Positions 55,310 through 64,000 are shown, numbered from the stretch's first letter. The stretch: 64,000 nucleotides of DNA from Streptomyces sp. ICBB 8177 (GCF_003144095.1 NZ_NSKH01000002.1:135024-199023), one strand, 5' to 3'. Made by a program: numbers and translations. The notes: generated by a model not told the origin, from the sequence alone.

Positions 55310-56662
55310 GTGAGCCAGTACGTGCCCCGCCTGGGCGCGCGCCGCGCCCGCACGCACACTCACGGTGTCGTCCCGCGCCGCATGCGCCGCGCCGGCGCCG
55401 CGGGGGTCAGACGCGTCGCCATGCTGAGCGTCCACACCTCCCCGCTGCACCAGCCCGGCACCGGCGACGCGGGCGGGATGAACGTCTACATCGTCGAGCT
55501 CGCCCGCCGCCTCGCCGACCTGGGCATCGAGGTCGAGGTCTTCACCCGTGCGACGACCGGCGGCCTGCCGGACGTGGTGGAGCTGGCCCCCGGCGTGCTG
55601 GTGCGGCACGTCGACGCCGGGCCCTACGAGGGTCTCGCCAAGGAGGACCTGCCCGCGCAGCTGTGCGCGTTCACGCACGGGGTGATGCAGGCGGAGGCCT
55701 CGCAGCGGCCCGGTTACTACGACCTGGTGCACTCGCACTACTGGCTGTCCGGCCACGTCGGCTGGCTGGCCGCGCAGCGCTGGGGCGTGCCGCTGGTGCA
55801 CGCGATGCACACGATGGCCAAGGTGAAGAACGCCGCGCTGGCCGAGGGCGACACACCCGAGCCCGCCGCCCGGGTGATCGGCGAGACGCAGATCGTCGAG
55901 GCGGCCGACCGGCTGATCGCCAACACCGAGGAGGAGGCGGAGGAGCTGGTACGGCACTACGCCGCCGCCCGCGAGAAGGTCGCCGTCGTCCATCCCGGCG
56001 TCAACCTGGAGCGCTTCCGCCCGGCGGACGGCCGCGCCGCCGCCCGCGAGCGCCTCGGCCTGCCGCAGCACGCGCTGGTCCCGCTGTTCGCCGGCCGGAT
56101 ACAGCCGCTGAAGGCGCCTGACGTGCTGCTGCGCGCGGTCGCGCTGCTGCTCGAAGAGGTGCCGTCGCTGCGGCAGCGGCTTGTGGTGCCGGTGGTCGGC
56201 GGCCCCAGCGGCAGCGGCCTGGCCAAGCCGGAACGGTTGCAGAAGCTGGCGGCGCGGCTGGGCCTGTGCGACGTCGTGCGGTTCCAACCGCCGGTGGAGC
56301 AGGACCGGCTCGCGGACTGGTACCGGGCGGCGAGCGTCTTGGTGATGCCCTCGCACAGCGAGTCGTTCGGCCTGGTCGCCATCGAGGCGCAGGCGTGCGG
56401 CACGCCGGTCGTCGCCTCGGCGGTGGGCGGACTGCCGGTCGCGGTGCGCGACGGGGTCAGCGGCTTCCTGATCGACGGGCACGACCCGGCGGACTACGCG
56501 AAGGTCCTGCGGCGCTTCGTGGACCGCCCGCAGCTCGGCGAGGAACTGGGCACCGCCGCCGCCCACCACGCCCGCGCGTTCGGCTGGGACGCCTCCGCCG
56601 CGGCGACGGCCGACGTCTACACGGGTGCCGTACAGCACCACCGGCTGGCGGCGCGGGCGTAA
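55310..56662 (+). CDS. mshA: D-inositol-3-phosphate glycosyltransferase MshA
   Basis: A 450-residue GT4 retaining glycosyltransferase. It contains [64 protein letters not shown] and the GT-B donor motif [28 protein letters not shown]. It joins GlcNAc to inositol-3-phosphate, the first step of mycothiol synthesis. An arginine-rich N-terminal extension of about 35 residues precedes the domain. The GTG at 55310 has GGAGG about 9 nt upstream. A SigR-type promoter lies at 55162. Confidence 0.96.
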   Translation: MSQYVPRLGARRARTHTHGVVPRRMRRAGAAGVRRVAMLSVHTSPLHQPGTGDAGGMNVYIVELARRLADLGIEVEVFTRATTGGLPDVVELAPGVLVRHVDAGPYEGLAKEDLPAQLCAFTHGVMQAEASQRPGYYDLVHSHYWLSGHVGWLAAQRWGVPLVHAMHTMAKVKNAALAEGDTPEPAARVIGETQIVEAADRLIANTEEEAEELVRHYAAAREKVAVVHPGVNLERFRPADGRAAARERLGLPQHALVPLFAGRIQPLKAPDVLLRAVALLLEEVPSLRQRLVVPVVGGPSGSGLAKPERLQKLAARLGLCDVVRFQPPVEQDRLADWYRAASVLVMPSHSESFGLVAIEAQACGTPVVASAVGGLPVAVRDGVSGFLIDGHDPADYAKVLRRFVDRPQLGEELGTAAAHHARAFGWDASAAATADVYTGAVQHHRLAARA

Positions 56663-56781
56663 CCGGGCCCGGCCGGAGGGCCCGGCCGTAGGCCTGGCCG
56701 GAGGCGGGCCCATCCAGCGGCGGCCCGCGCCCGGCCGGGCCCGGGGGGTGCCGGGCGCCCCCAGGCCCTACGATCGGCCCC

Positions 56782-57327
56782 ATGGCGAGCGCGAGCGAGG
56801 CGGAACGGACGCAGGAGGCGGCGTGCCGCGTCCTCGAACAGGTCTTCAAGGACGCGGAACTCGACTGGGAGCACCCGGAGGGCTCACCGCGCACCTACGT
56901 GGTGACGCTGCCCGGCACCCGCAAGCTCGCGACGACCTGCGCGCTGACCGTCGGCCGCCACACGCTCGCGGTCAACGCGTTCGTGGTGCGCCGCCCCGAC
57001 GAGAACCACGACGCGTTCCACCGCTGGCTGCTGGAGCGCAACATCCGTATCTACGGCGTGAGTTACGCGATCGACCGGCTCGGCGACGTCTACCTCACCG
57101 GCCGCCTCCCGCTGGCCGCGGTGACCCCCGAGGAGGTCGACCGGCTGCTGGGCTCGGTCGTGGAGAACGCTGACGGAAGCTTCAACACCCTGCTGGAGCT
57201 GGGCTTCGCGGAGGCGATCCGCAAGGAGTACGCGTGGCGGACGTCACGGGGGGAGTCGACGAGGAACCTGGAGGCGTTCCGTCATCTGACGGGGGAGGGG
57301 ACGTCGGGGCCGGAGGGGGAGGCGTAG
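56782..57327 (+). CDS. YbjN-domain protein
   Basis: A 181-residue YbjN-family protein. EWEHPEGSPRTYVVTLPGTRKLATTCALTVGRHTLAVNAFVVRRPDENHDAFHRWLLERN and VYLTGRLPLAAVTPEEVDRLLG cover the type III chaperone-like fold. Function in actinobacteria is unknown; it may act as a chaperone. TACGAT 7 nt before the ATG suggests a near-leaderless message. Its last 46 nt overlap the end of the convergent MFS gene. Confidence 0.88.
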   Translation: MASASEAERTQEAACRVLEQVFKDAELDWEHPEGSPRTYVVTLPGTRKLATTCALTVGRHTLAVNAFVVRRPDENHDAFHRWLLERNIRIYGVSYAIDRLGDVYLTGRLPLAAVTPEEVDRLLGSVVENADGSFNTLLELGFAEAIRKEYAWRTSRGESTRNLEAFRHLTGEGTSGPEGEA

Positions 57328-58700
57328 GCGGCTGGACGGGAGGGGGCCGCGGGGCGGGCGGGATCGCGGTGGCCGGAGCGGCCGGGATCGCGGAGGTCGG
57401 GGCAGGCGGGATCGCGGTGGCCGGGATCGCGGGGGCGGTCGCCGCGGGCGCGCAGCAGCAGCCAGTAGCCCAGCGCCGCCACCGTTCCCACGCCACCGCA
57501 GGCGAGCCACATCGCGCCACCCCAGGCCTGTAGCGCGACGCCGCCCGCGAGCGGCCCGACGAACGACGCCGCCGACCACGCCAGCGTGTACATGCCCTGG
57601 TAACGCCCTCGGGCCCGCGTCGGCGACATCTCCGTGACGACCGCGGTCGAGGTCGGCGCCTGGAGCATCTCGCCCACCGTCCACACGACCACCGTCAGCG
57701 TGTAGACGCCGGCCGATGCGGCGAAGGCGGTCAGCCCGAAGCCCCACCCCAGCAGCAGCGCCGCCGCCACCAGCAGCCCGGTCCGCCCGCGTCCCCGCGT
57801 CAGCCGGGTCAGCGGGATCTGGAAGATGACGATGAGCAGGCCGTTCAGCCCGACGACCAGCCCGTACTGACTGGGCGTCAGCCCGGCGCGTCCCATCGAC
57901 ACCGCGAGCGTGGTGGTCCCCTGCTGCATCACGGTTCCCAGGAGGAACGTGATCCCGACGAGCGCCATGAACCGCCGGTCGCGCAGCACGTCGACCAGAC
58001 TTCCCGGCGCCTCAACCGCCTTGCCGCTCACCGCGGTCGACGGCATCGACTCCGGAACGCGTACGAAGACGACGACCGCGCACAGCGCAGTGGTCAGCGC
58101 GTCGAGGAGGAAGAGCAGCAGGTAGCCGTGGGCCGCGATGACGCCCGCGCCGGCCGCGGAGACGCCGAAACCGATGTTGATCGCCCAGTAGTTGAGCGAG
58201 AACGCCCGCACCCGGTCCCGTGCGGGCACCACGTCCGCCATCATCGCCTGCGCGGCGGGCCGCGAGGTGTTGCTCGCCACGCCGACCGCACAGGCCACCG
58301 CCGCGATCGCCACCGGACCGCGGACGATCCCGAGCGCGGCCGTCGCGACCGCGGTGCCGAGCTGCGCCGCGAGCATCGTCGAGCGCCGCCCCCAGCGGTC
58401 CGCCAGCACCCCGCCGAGCAGCGCGCCGCCGGTCCCGCCGAGCCCGTAGAGCGCGCCGACCAGACCGGCGTACGCGGCCGAGTAGCCGCGGTCGACGGTG
58501 AGGTAGAGCGCGAGGAAGACGGTGACGAAGCCGCCGAGCCGGTTGATCAGCGTGCTGGTCCACAGCCACCAGAAAGCCCGCGGCAGCCCGGCCACGGTCT
58601 CGCGAGCGGCTCCGGCGATCCGGGTGGACAGTGACCCGGGTCCGGGTCCGGAAGCGGCGGCGGCCAAGGTTGTTTCCCCCGATGGACGTGATGCGGACAT
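57282..58700 (-). CDS. MFS transporter
   Basis: A 472-residue major facilitator with about 12 helices. The loop 2-3 signature reads GGALLGGVLADRWGRRSTML. Text such as FVTVFLALYLTVDRGYSAAYAGLVGALYGLGG matches DHA1-type drug exporters. The C-terminal 60 residues are a Pro/Arg/Asp-rich cytoplasmic tail with DPGHRDPACPDLRDPG-type repeats, and lie partly in the overlap with the convergent ybjN gene. Substrate unknown. Confidence 0.9.
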   Translation of the reverse strand: MSASRPSGETTLAAAASGPGPGSLSTRIAGAARETVAGLPRAFWWLWTSTLINRLGGFVTVFLALYLTVDRGYSAAYAGLVGALYGLGGTGGALLGGVLADRWGRRSTMLAAQLGTAVATAALGIVRGPVAIAAVACAVGVASNTSRPAAQAMMADVVPARDRVRAFSLNYWAINIGFGVSAAGAGVIAAHGYLLLFLLDALTTALCAVVVFVRVPESMPSTAVSGKAVEAPGSLVDVLRDRRFMALVGITFLLGTVMQQGTTTLAVSMGRAGLTPSQYGLVVGLNGLLIVIFQIPLTRLTRGRGRTGLLVAAALLLGWGFGLTAFAASAGVYTLTVVVWTVGEMLQAPTSTAVVTEMSPTRARGRYQGMYTLAWSAASFVGPLAGGVALQAWGGAMWLACGGVGTVAALGYWLLLRARGDRPRDPGHRDPACPDLRDPGRSGHRDPARPAAPSRPAAYASPSGPDVPSPVR

Positions 58701-58821
58701 GGTGCGGCGGCGCCCCGCAAGGACGGAGCGAGCCGTGGCGAAGTAATAGGTGAATGTGCGATCCGTAGCTTACGAGGGTCGCCCCGGAGCCCGCCAGCGC
58801 TTTTCGACTAGGCTCACGACC

Positions 58822-59583
58822 ATGGCTGCTGCTCAGTACAAGCTGATCCTCCTCCGCCACGGCGAGAGCGAGTGGAACGCGAAGAACCTGTTCACCGGCT
58901 GGGTTGACGTCAACCTGACCGACAAGGGCGAGAAGGAAGCGGTCCGCGGCGGCGAGCTGCTCGTCCAGGCGGACCTGCTGCCGGACGTCGTCCACACCTC
59001 CCTCCAGAAGCGCGCCATCCGCACCGCGCAGCTGGCGCTGGAGGCCGCCGACCGCCACTGGATCCCGGTGCACCGCACCTGGCGGCTGAACGAACGCCAC
59101 TACGGCGCGCTCCAGGGCAAGGACAAGGCGCAGACGCTGGCGGAGTTCGGCGAGGAGCAGTTCATGCTCTGGCGCCGCTCGTACGACACCCCGCCGCCCG
59201 TGCTGGAGGACGGCACCGAGTTCTCCCAGAGCGACGACCCGCGCTACGCGACGATCCCGCCGGAGGCCCGCCCGCGCACCGAGTGCCTCAAGGACGTCGT
59301 CGCGCGGATGCTCCCGTACTGGTACGACGGCATCGTCCCCGACCTCCTGACCGGCCGCACGGTCCTGATCGCCGCCCACGGCAACTCGCTGCGCGCCCTG
59401 GTCAAGCACCTGGACGGCATCTCCGACGCGGACATCGCGGGCCTGAACATCCCCACGGGCATCCCGCTCGTCTACGACCTGGACGAGAACTTCCGCCCGA
59501 CCAACCCCGGCGGCACCTACCTCGACCCGGAAGCGGCAGCCGCGGCCATCGAGGCGGTCAAGAACCAGGGCAGGAAGAAGTAG
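58822..59583 (+). CDS. gpmA: 2,3-bisphosphoglycerate-dependent phosphoglycerate mutase
   Basis: A 253-residue d[23 protein letters not shown] holds the phospho-acceptor His13 and the RHG motif. Other markers are [29 protein letters not shown] and [20 protein letters not shown] with the second His. It interconverts 3- and 2-phosphoglycerate in glycolysis. TAGGCT lies 7 nt before the ATG, so the message is nearly leaderless. It is the last clearly core gene of the window. Confidence 0.97.
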   Translation: MAAAQYKLILLRHGESEWNAKNLFTGWVDVNLTDKGEKEAVRGGELLVQADLLPDVVHTSLQKRAIRTAQLALEAADRHWIPVHRTWRLNERHYGALQGKDKAQTLAEFGEEQFMLWRRSYDTPPPVLEDGTEFSQSDDPRYATIPPEARPRTECLKDVVARMLPYWYDGIVPDLLTGRTVLIAAHGNSLRALVKHLDGISDADIAGLNIPTGIPLVYDLDENFRPTNPGGTYLDPEAAAAAIEAVKNQGRKK

Positions 59584-59669
59584 CTTCCCTCGACCGAGGT
59601 CCGTCCGCCCCACGCGTGTCCGAGTGAGGCGGACGTGCCTCGGTGTGCCGTAGACCGTTCAGGAAGCGC

Positions 59670-60796
59670 TCAATCCCACGCAAGCCGTTGACCGTCGGGT
59701 CCGGCATGCCACCGCAGTCGCCCGGCGCCCGGTTCTCCCGCCGCCCGCCAGGCCGTGATGCGTTCCGTGATCGTGTCCCAGAGGCGTTCGGGCCCCGTCT
59801 GGCGTACGGACCAGTGGCCCGCGTCGTCCTGGGTGAGGCAGGCCCACGCCTGCGCCGTGACGTCGAGCAGGACGTGCCGCGTTCGGCCGTCCTCGTGCGG
59901 CAGTGTCAGCCGTTGGACCGTCGGGGCCGCCGACTGCGCGACGTAGCGGGTGGTCCAGTCGTCCAACGCGTCGGCGCCCAGCGAGCAGGGCTCCTCGTCC
60001 GCACCGGTCAGGTCGGGCAGCACCCCGAAGGGCGGCGGTGATTGCGGCCGCGCAGGCATGAAGGTGACGTGCCAGACGAGGACCGGACCGCTCGCGGTGC
60101 CGTCGCCGTGGACGGTGAGGCGGACGAGTTCGGAGGCGTGCATCCAACCGCCCATCGGCACGAGGATCTCCCCGCCCGGCCGCGTCTGCCCGATCCACGC
60201 CAACGGAACGTCGCGCACCCCGCACGTGGCGGTGACGCGGTCGTACGGAGCCCCCCCGCGTGACCGCCGAGGCCGTCACCGTTCACGAGGCGGGGACGCA
60301 GGCCGAGGCCCGCGAGCGCGATGGCGGCGCGGGCGGAGACCTCGGCGTCCAGATCGATGGTCGTAACGTGGTCGTCGCCGACGAGGTGGCAGAGCAGGGC
60401 GGTGGAGTAACCGGTCCCGGTGCCGATCTCCAGAACACGCGAGCCGGGTCGTACGCGTAGTTCCTCCAGCATGCGCACGACCAGGCTCGGCAGGGTCGAG
60501 GAGGAGGTCGGTGCTGCGGCGACGCGCCCCTCGACCTGATCCGCGAAGACGCCGCCCGCGACTTGGGTGGCGAGCGTGTCGTCCTCGTAGATTCGAGGCA
60601 GCGAGCGTTCGTCTGCCCGCGTGGCCCGGAACCAGCCGCCGTCCTCGTGCTCGAACCACCCGTGCGACAGGAATGCCTCCCGAGGCACGGCACCGAGGGC
60701 GTTCTTCAACGCGTCGGAACGCAACGTGTCGCCCCTGACAAGCGCGTGAACGAGCCGGCGGCGCAGGCGCTCGGAGCCGGGAAGGCCGTCAGTCAC
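59670..60796 (-). pseudogene. Frameshifted PIMT-like methyltransferase of an ATP-grasp peptide (graspetide) system
   Basis: The GTG at 60796 opens a frame with N-terminal text ([33 protein letters not shown]) and SAM motif [19 protein letters not shown], in frame through [11 protein letters not shown]. Homology then jumps frame to [33 protein letters not shown] and continues to the stop at 59670. The break coincides with seven C at 60251-60257 (G7 on the coding strand); one extra G would restore APYDRV. The product resembles protein-isoaspartate methyltransferases found with ATP-grasp peptide ligases. Its start overlaps the stop of the ligase stub (GTGA). It could be a real mutation or a sequencing error. 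Confidence 0.82.
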
Positions 60797-60930
60797 GTTC
60801 GGGGTCTTCCGTTCTGGAGCAGGTCGGCGATGGCGGCCGTGATCGGCAGGTTCGCGGCGGCTTCGAGCCAGGCCCACTGGCCGTTGGGGTTGCATTCGAG
60901 GAATCACTCGTCGGCCACGGCGAAGTCGAA
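60793..60930 (-). pseudogene. C-terminal stub of an ATP-grasp peptide ligase
   Basis: About 46 codons survive: FDFAVADE, an in-frame TGA at 60904-60906, then [21 protein letters not shown], then [11 protein letters not shown]. The xFLExNPNGQW block is the metal-binding end of ATP-grasp ribosomal-peptide maturases. The TGA probably replaces a Trp codon. Upstream of 60930 similarity stops abruptly. The stop overlaps the methyltransferase start, as expected for an intact ligase-methyltransferase pair. Function lost. Confidence 0.75.
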
Positions 60931-60938
60931 AGGACGAG

Positions 60939-61165
60939 ACCGGACGTGGGTGACCGCCTACCTGGCCCGAGCCCAGCTCGGCCAAGGTGAGATGGACTCG
61001 GCTGTGGCCACGGCGATGACCATCACGACCTCGGCCCCCACCCTCAACCCCCGCGCGTACGCGTCCTTTCGCGCCTTAAGCGCAGACCTGCAACGGCACG
61101 CGCCACACAGCACCGCAGCCCGAAGGTGGGATACCCACGTCCGCGAGGTCTTCAACAGCAGTGCC
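60939..61165 (+). pseudogene. C-terminal stub of a helical (TPR-like) regulator
   Basis: On the plus strand, in one open frame, [28 protein letters not shown] and [13 protein letters not shown] followed by HVREVF resemble the final TPR helices of streptomycete XRE regulators. No start or DNA-binding part remains; the text begins directly beside the ATP-grasp stub. The two stubs point away from each other, as expected if one deletion removed the region between. Assignment is by pattern only. Confidence 0.5.
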
Positions 61166-61292
61166 CGTCAACGGGCGGCTGTCACACGCACGCGAACACC
61201 AGTTAGCTCAGCACCTGTTGGTGGAACGCATGAGCCCACGAGCAAATGAAGCAGTGACTCTCACCCTTCGGCGAGACACCTAGCCTTGAGCT

Positions 61293-61568
61293 GTGACCTG
61301 GAGTGAGGCGGAGTACCTCGACTGTCTGAAGTCCGAGCGGCGTGGCTACGCATGGGTGATGCGGCACCATGGCGGGTTCACGCCGGCGGAAGCCAGGGAG
61401 GCCGCTCTGGAGCGATACCCGTACGAGCCGGATGGCGACCCGCACCGCGGGCTCATTTTCCACGACGAGGCGTGGCACTGGGCGATGCTGGCGATACACG
61501 GCGATCGGTACGTGGTCGAACACCCGGAACTGGTCGACCCGTCGCCTGAGTACCGGGCACTTGAGTGA
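61293..61568 (+). CDS. Small hypothetical protein (91 aa)
   Basis: A 91-residue protein beginning MTWSEAEYLDCLKSERRGYAWVM, rich in Trp, His and Glu. LIFHDEAWHWAMLAIHGDRYVVEHPEL gives a helical, charged C-terminal half. No domain recognised; similar short proteins appear in variable regions of streptomycetes. TAGCCT lies 6 nt before the GTG, so the mRNA should be leaderless. It is convergent with the DUF4157 remnant, whose 3' end it nearly touches. Confidence 0.72.
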   Translation: MTWSEAEYLDCLKSERRGYAWVMRHHGGFTPAEAREAALERYPYEPDGDPHRGLIFHDEAWHWAMLAIHGDRYVVEHPELVDPSPEYRALE

Positions 61569-61589
61569 ACCGATGCGCGGGGGGGCGAT

Positions 61590-62011
61590 GTGGCTCAGCT
61601 CGTGGGCCCAGAACCCGCTCGTCGCCGACGGCCGCTGCGGACCAAGAAGATGTGGTTGCCGACAGTCACGGCCTGGGCGTCCAGGGCTGCGGTGGCTCGT
61701 TGGGCGACGGCGTCGCGGTGCAGGGGGTATAGGAGATCCTGCCGTTCTCGAAACGACGGCTCGGCCCTCGCCATGACGAACGCGGGCAGCGGCCCGCTGG
61801 GGGACTGCCTGGCGGCGGCCAGCAGCGCGCTTTGCCCCTCCGGGCTGGTGTCCGCTACGCGGGCCTGCGCCTCCTCTTCTACGGCTCCGGCACGCTGCAC
61901 GGGCGAGGCCTGCGCGGGGTTCGGCGTGCGGGCACTCGGAGGGGCACGATTGCCGGTTTGCCGAAGCGGGTGCGCCGACGACCCGCGTCGTCCCGGACGG
62001 CGCAGACCCAC
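61590..62011 (-). pseudogene. Truncated, frameshifted DUF4157 (eCIS core domain) protein
   Basis: The minus strand reads SPEGQSALLAAARQSPSGPLP, LHRDAVAQRATAALDAQAVTVGNHIFL, then changes frame near 61641-61650 to GPQRPSATSGFWAHELSHI. HRDAVAQRA and the HELSH metal-binding motif (61590-61604) are those of the DUF4157 domain found in many extracellular-toxin and contractile-injection-associated proteins. One missing base explains the shift. After HELSH the usual VVQQ-type continuation is absent, so the gene is also truncated. The N-terminal limit is uncertain. Confidence 0.65.
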
Positions 62012-62053
62012 GACGCGCCGGAGGCGGCGCTCAGAGCGGGCAGCCTGTCGGCG

Positions 62054-62431
62054 TCACTCGATCCAACGGGCAGCCGCCTCGTAAGTAGTGGCTGGGTTGC
62101 TGTTGAACGCGATGGCCGCGCCGGGCGCGTACCGTCGGATCAGGTTGACCACTCGCTCCAGTAGCTCGACCTGGTTGTCCGAGTGCCGCAGGCCACCGCC
62201 AACGGTGACGCATTCCCACGAATGAGCTCGCAGCGCGTTCCCAACGGCCGCTTCCACGTCATCACTTCCGTCAAGCCCGATCAGGCAGGTTTCGACCCCG
62301 ACACCGTGGGCGGCGAACTTGGCCAGGCCCGCCTCGATCGCCTTGGCCGCCGGCTCGGGATCCCACGGCCCGGGCACCCGGTACGGATCAAGTCCGATGA
62401 CGAGGACGCGGGGTGAGGCGGTGGACTCCAT
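62054..62431 (-). CDS. Conserved hypothetical protein (125 aa)
   Basis: A 125-residue alpha/beta protein starting MESTASPRVLVIGLDPYRVPGPWDPEPAAKAIEAGLAKF, with GLDGSDDVEAAVGNAL, CVTVGGGLRHSDNQVELLERVVNLIRRYAPGAAIAFN and a C-terminal AARWIE. The pattern suggests a small Rossmann-like fold. Function unknown. TATCAT 6 nt before the ATG indicates a leaderless mRNA and supports 62431 rather than the upstream start at 62512. Confidence 0.75.
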   Translation of the reverse strand: MESTASPRVLVIGLDPYRVPGPWDPEPAAKAIEAGLAKFAAHGVGVETCLIGLDGSDDVEAAVGNALRAHSWECVTVGGGLRHSDNQVELLERVVNLIRRYAPGAAIAFNSNPATTYEAAARWIE

Positions 62432-62443
62432 GTCGGGATGATA

Positions 62444-62843
62444 CGCATCAAACCACCCACGAATCGGGGACGACGTTCGGGCAAGGCCCCTGACTCGCCG
62501 AGACCCGGGCAAGGGCAGGGCTGGGTTGGGCTTGGCGCCAGGCAGGTCGTCGCGCGGCGCATCGGCAGCAGCGCTCGCGGGAGCGGACTCGCGCGGCGAC
62601 CCTCAACTGCCTCGTGGCGCGAGGCTCGCGCCACCGTCCCGCAGTCGGACGACGGCGCGCGAGGGCCGCATGGCGAACGCGGCTACGCCTGGAAGACCTA
62701 ACGGTGTGGAACGACCTGACGCCCCCACCAGATCGGTGCCGGTCACGCCGTCAGTCACGGAGACGCGGCGGACGCTCAACCGGCGGCCGGGCCCAACCGC
62801 CGGACAGCCGAGAAACGTCCTGCGCGCCCGCGTCGAGCGGGGA
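62444..62843. other. Non-coding or decayed interval
   Basis: This 400-nt gap lies between two minus-strand genes. Open frames in several phases show no recognisable family and no good start site. It may contain remnants. Confidence 0.35.
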
Positions 62844-63359
62844 CTACTGGAACTGCTTGTGCAAGACGTGGCAGGGACGGCCTGCCTGGCGGTCCGCTCG
62901 GCGGTCGATCTCCTGGTATCCGAGCGTCGTCCAGAATCCGAGCGCCTTCGGGTTGTTCTGGAGCACGGCCAGGCGGGCGCCGTCGCGGCCGTCCGTACGG
63001 AGACGGGCCTCGATGTGGGCCACAGCCACACGGCCGTAACCCTGCCCGTGGAAATCGGCGTGGATGAGCAACAGGCCGATCCACGGGTACGTGTCGAGAG
63101 GGTCGGGGTGCTCGTGCAACAGACAGGCGACGCCGACCGACCTGTCCGGCTCATCGCGGATGAGGAGGACTTCCGAGGCGGGATGGGCAAAATCCGGGGC
63201 GAGCGAGGATGCCACCTGCGCCGCGTCGATGTGCTCGGGGTCGGGAAAATCGCCACTGAGGCGATGGAACGCGACGTTCGAGGCGTAGACCGACGTCAGC
63301 TCCGTGAGCTGCGGCTCCGGGAGGGCCCCGTCGACGGGGTTGAGAGGCACCAGATGCAC
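62844..63359 (-). CDS. GNAT-family N-acetyltransferase
   Basis: A 171-residue acetyltransferase. IGLLLIHADFHGQGYGRVAVAHIEARL is the acetyl-CoA binding Q/RxxGxG/A motif and NNPKALGFWTTLGYQEIDRR the end of the fold. A His-rich stretch (LLHEHPDPLDTYPW) precedes it. Substrate unknown. TAGCGT lies 6 nt before the GTG, again a leaderless arrangement. Confidence 0.87.
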   Translation of the reverse strand: MHLVPLNPVDGALPEPQLTELTSVYASNVAFHRLSGDFPDPEHIDAAQVASSLAPDFAHPASEVLLIRDEPDRSVGVACLLHEHPDPLDTYPWIGLLLIHADFHGQGYGRVAVAHIEARLRTDGRDGARLAVLQNNPKALGFWTTLGYQEIDRRADRQAGRPCHVLHKQFQ

Positions 63360-63527
63360 GACTCCACGCTAGGGGAAACCGCCTGCGACCGTCACCTCGT
63401 CCGCACACCGGAAGGGTGGCGGTTCCGGCGGATCGCCGTGCGTCCCGTCTGGACCACCGGTGAGCCGCGTGTCCTGAATCCTCCGGCCGACGACCCTACG
63501 CCGCACGGCGACTGAGCCGCCGCCGTC

Positions 63528-63992
63528 CTACCCCGACGCCCCCAGAGCCCTACGCGCCTCCGCCACGAACTCCTCGCTGACCGCCACCCTCGTGCGCAGC
63601 GCCTCCGCCCGCGCTGACGCCTCCGCCTCCGCCGAGGCTCGCCTTGCCCGCGCCTGGCGGCGGAACTCGTCGCCTATCGCCTCCACCACACCCGCCCCCT
63701 GTTCCGCGACCGCTTCCGGGCCCACCAACCGGACCCGGACATACGCCTCGTCCAGCGCCCTCCGCGCGGCGAAGCCGGCCTCCCGACGTCCCGCTTCCTC
63801 GTCGTCCGGCGCGGACCACCCCTCGTCCAGCATCCTGTAAGCGGCGTCCGCCCTCGTCAGGAACCGCTCGTACGCCTCACGCCGCAACTCGCGAAGAGCG
63901 ACGGCCTGTTGTGCCGCCTGTTCCTCCCGCGCCAACGCGGCCTGGTGCCGCAGCTGCTTGCCCGTCGTCAACGCCGACGCCGTCCCCGCCAT
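63528..63992 (-). CDS. Hypothetical coiled-coil protein
   Basis: A 154-residue Ala/Arg/Glu-rich helical protein (GKQLRHQAALAREEQAAQQAVALRELRREAYERFLTRADAAYRML) with a second coiled stretch (RARRASAEAEASARAEALRTRVAVSEEFVAEARRAL). No domain known; such proteins are frequent in streptomycete accessory regions. The ATG at 63992 lies 8 nt from the window edge, so a longer N-terminus beyond the window cannot be excluded. Confidence 0.65.
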   Translation of the reverse strand: MAGTASALTTGKQLRHQAALAREEQAAQQAVALRELRREAYERFLTRADAAYRMLDEGWSAPDDEEAGRREAGFAARRALDEAYVRVRLVGPEAVAEQGAGVVEAIGDEFRRQARARRASAEAEASARAEALRTRVAVSEEFVAEARRALGASG

Positions 63993-64000
63993 CCCGGCGG

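Overview
The window is high-GC actinobacterial DNA that looks like a Streptomyces chromosome or that of a close relative. Several products are diagnostic of the group: GlnR, the nickel regulator Nur, the WhiG anti-sigma factor RsiG, and the mycothiol enzymes MshD and MshA. From memory, the gene order from the CsoR gene to the phosphoglycerate mutase gene follows a conserved core stretch of the S. coelicolor chromosome (roughly SCO4131 to SCO4209). No rRNA, tRNA, CRISPR array, insertion sequence or prophage was seen.

Layout. 0-6 kb: the edge of a type IV secretion-like locus (a small two-helix membrane protein and a lytic transglycosylase/NlpC enzyme), a degenerate PAP2 protein, an exported flavin oxidoreductase and a sugar kinase. 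6-17 kb: a phosphate block. A CsoR repressor with its operator is followed by a DUF47 protein and the Pit transporter. These converge on pstSCAB (PHO box upstream of pstS) across an array of GC-rich tandem repeats. Next comes an overlapping ppk-CHAD-NUDIX operon. 17-24 kb: mshD, a three-gene envelope-stress-like unit (HtrA-type protease, response regulator, histidine kinase), a LacI regulator and glnR. 24-30 kb: a hydrolase, a MoaD-like protein, membrane proteins, and the sulfur operon cysA-sseC behind a cysteine-containing leader peptide. 30-33 kb: three tandem overlapping genes for single-pass membrane proteins of unknown function. 33-38 kb: a 33-residue membrane peptide, a nitrobindin-like protein, nur, ygfZ, dtd, rsiG and an asparaginase. 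38-59 kb: acetyltransferase, dapA/asd homologues, hydrolases, methyltransferases, two aldo/keto reductases, a MerR-PP2C fusion, XRE regulators, an HBHA-like protein, a SpoIIE-type phosphatase, mshA behind a SigR-type promoter, an MFS transporter and gpmA.

59.6-64 kb differs from the rest. It holds broken genes and strain-variable hypotheticals. A frameshifted PIMT-like methyltransferase overlaps the 3' stub of an ATP-grasp peptide ligase, and a regulator stub lies tail-out beyond it. The arrangement fits a graspetide (ATP-grasp RiPP) locus gutted by one internal deletion. A truncated DUF4157 protein lies nearby.

Recurrent patterns. Many genes have a TANNNT -10 element exactly 6 nt before the start codon, implying leaderless mRNAs. 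At least four genes carry tandem repeats that include or abut the stop codon. Start codons were chosen from Shine-Dalgarno spacing, overlaps and family homology. Family assignments are by eye, with no database search.
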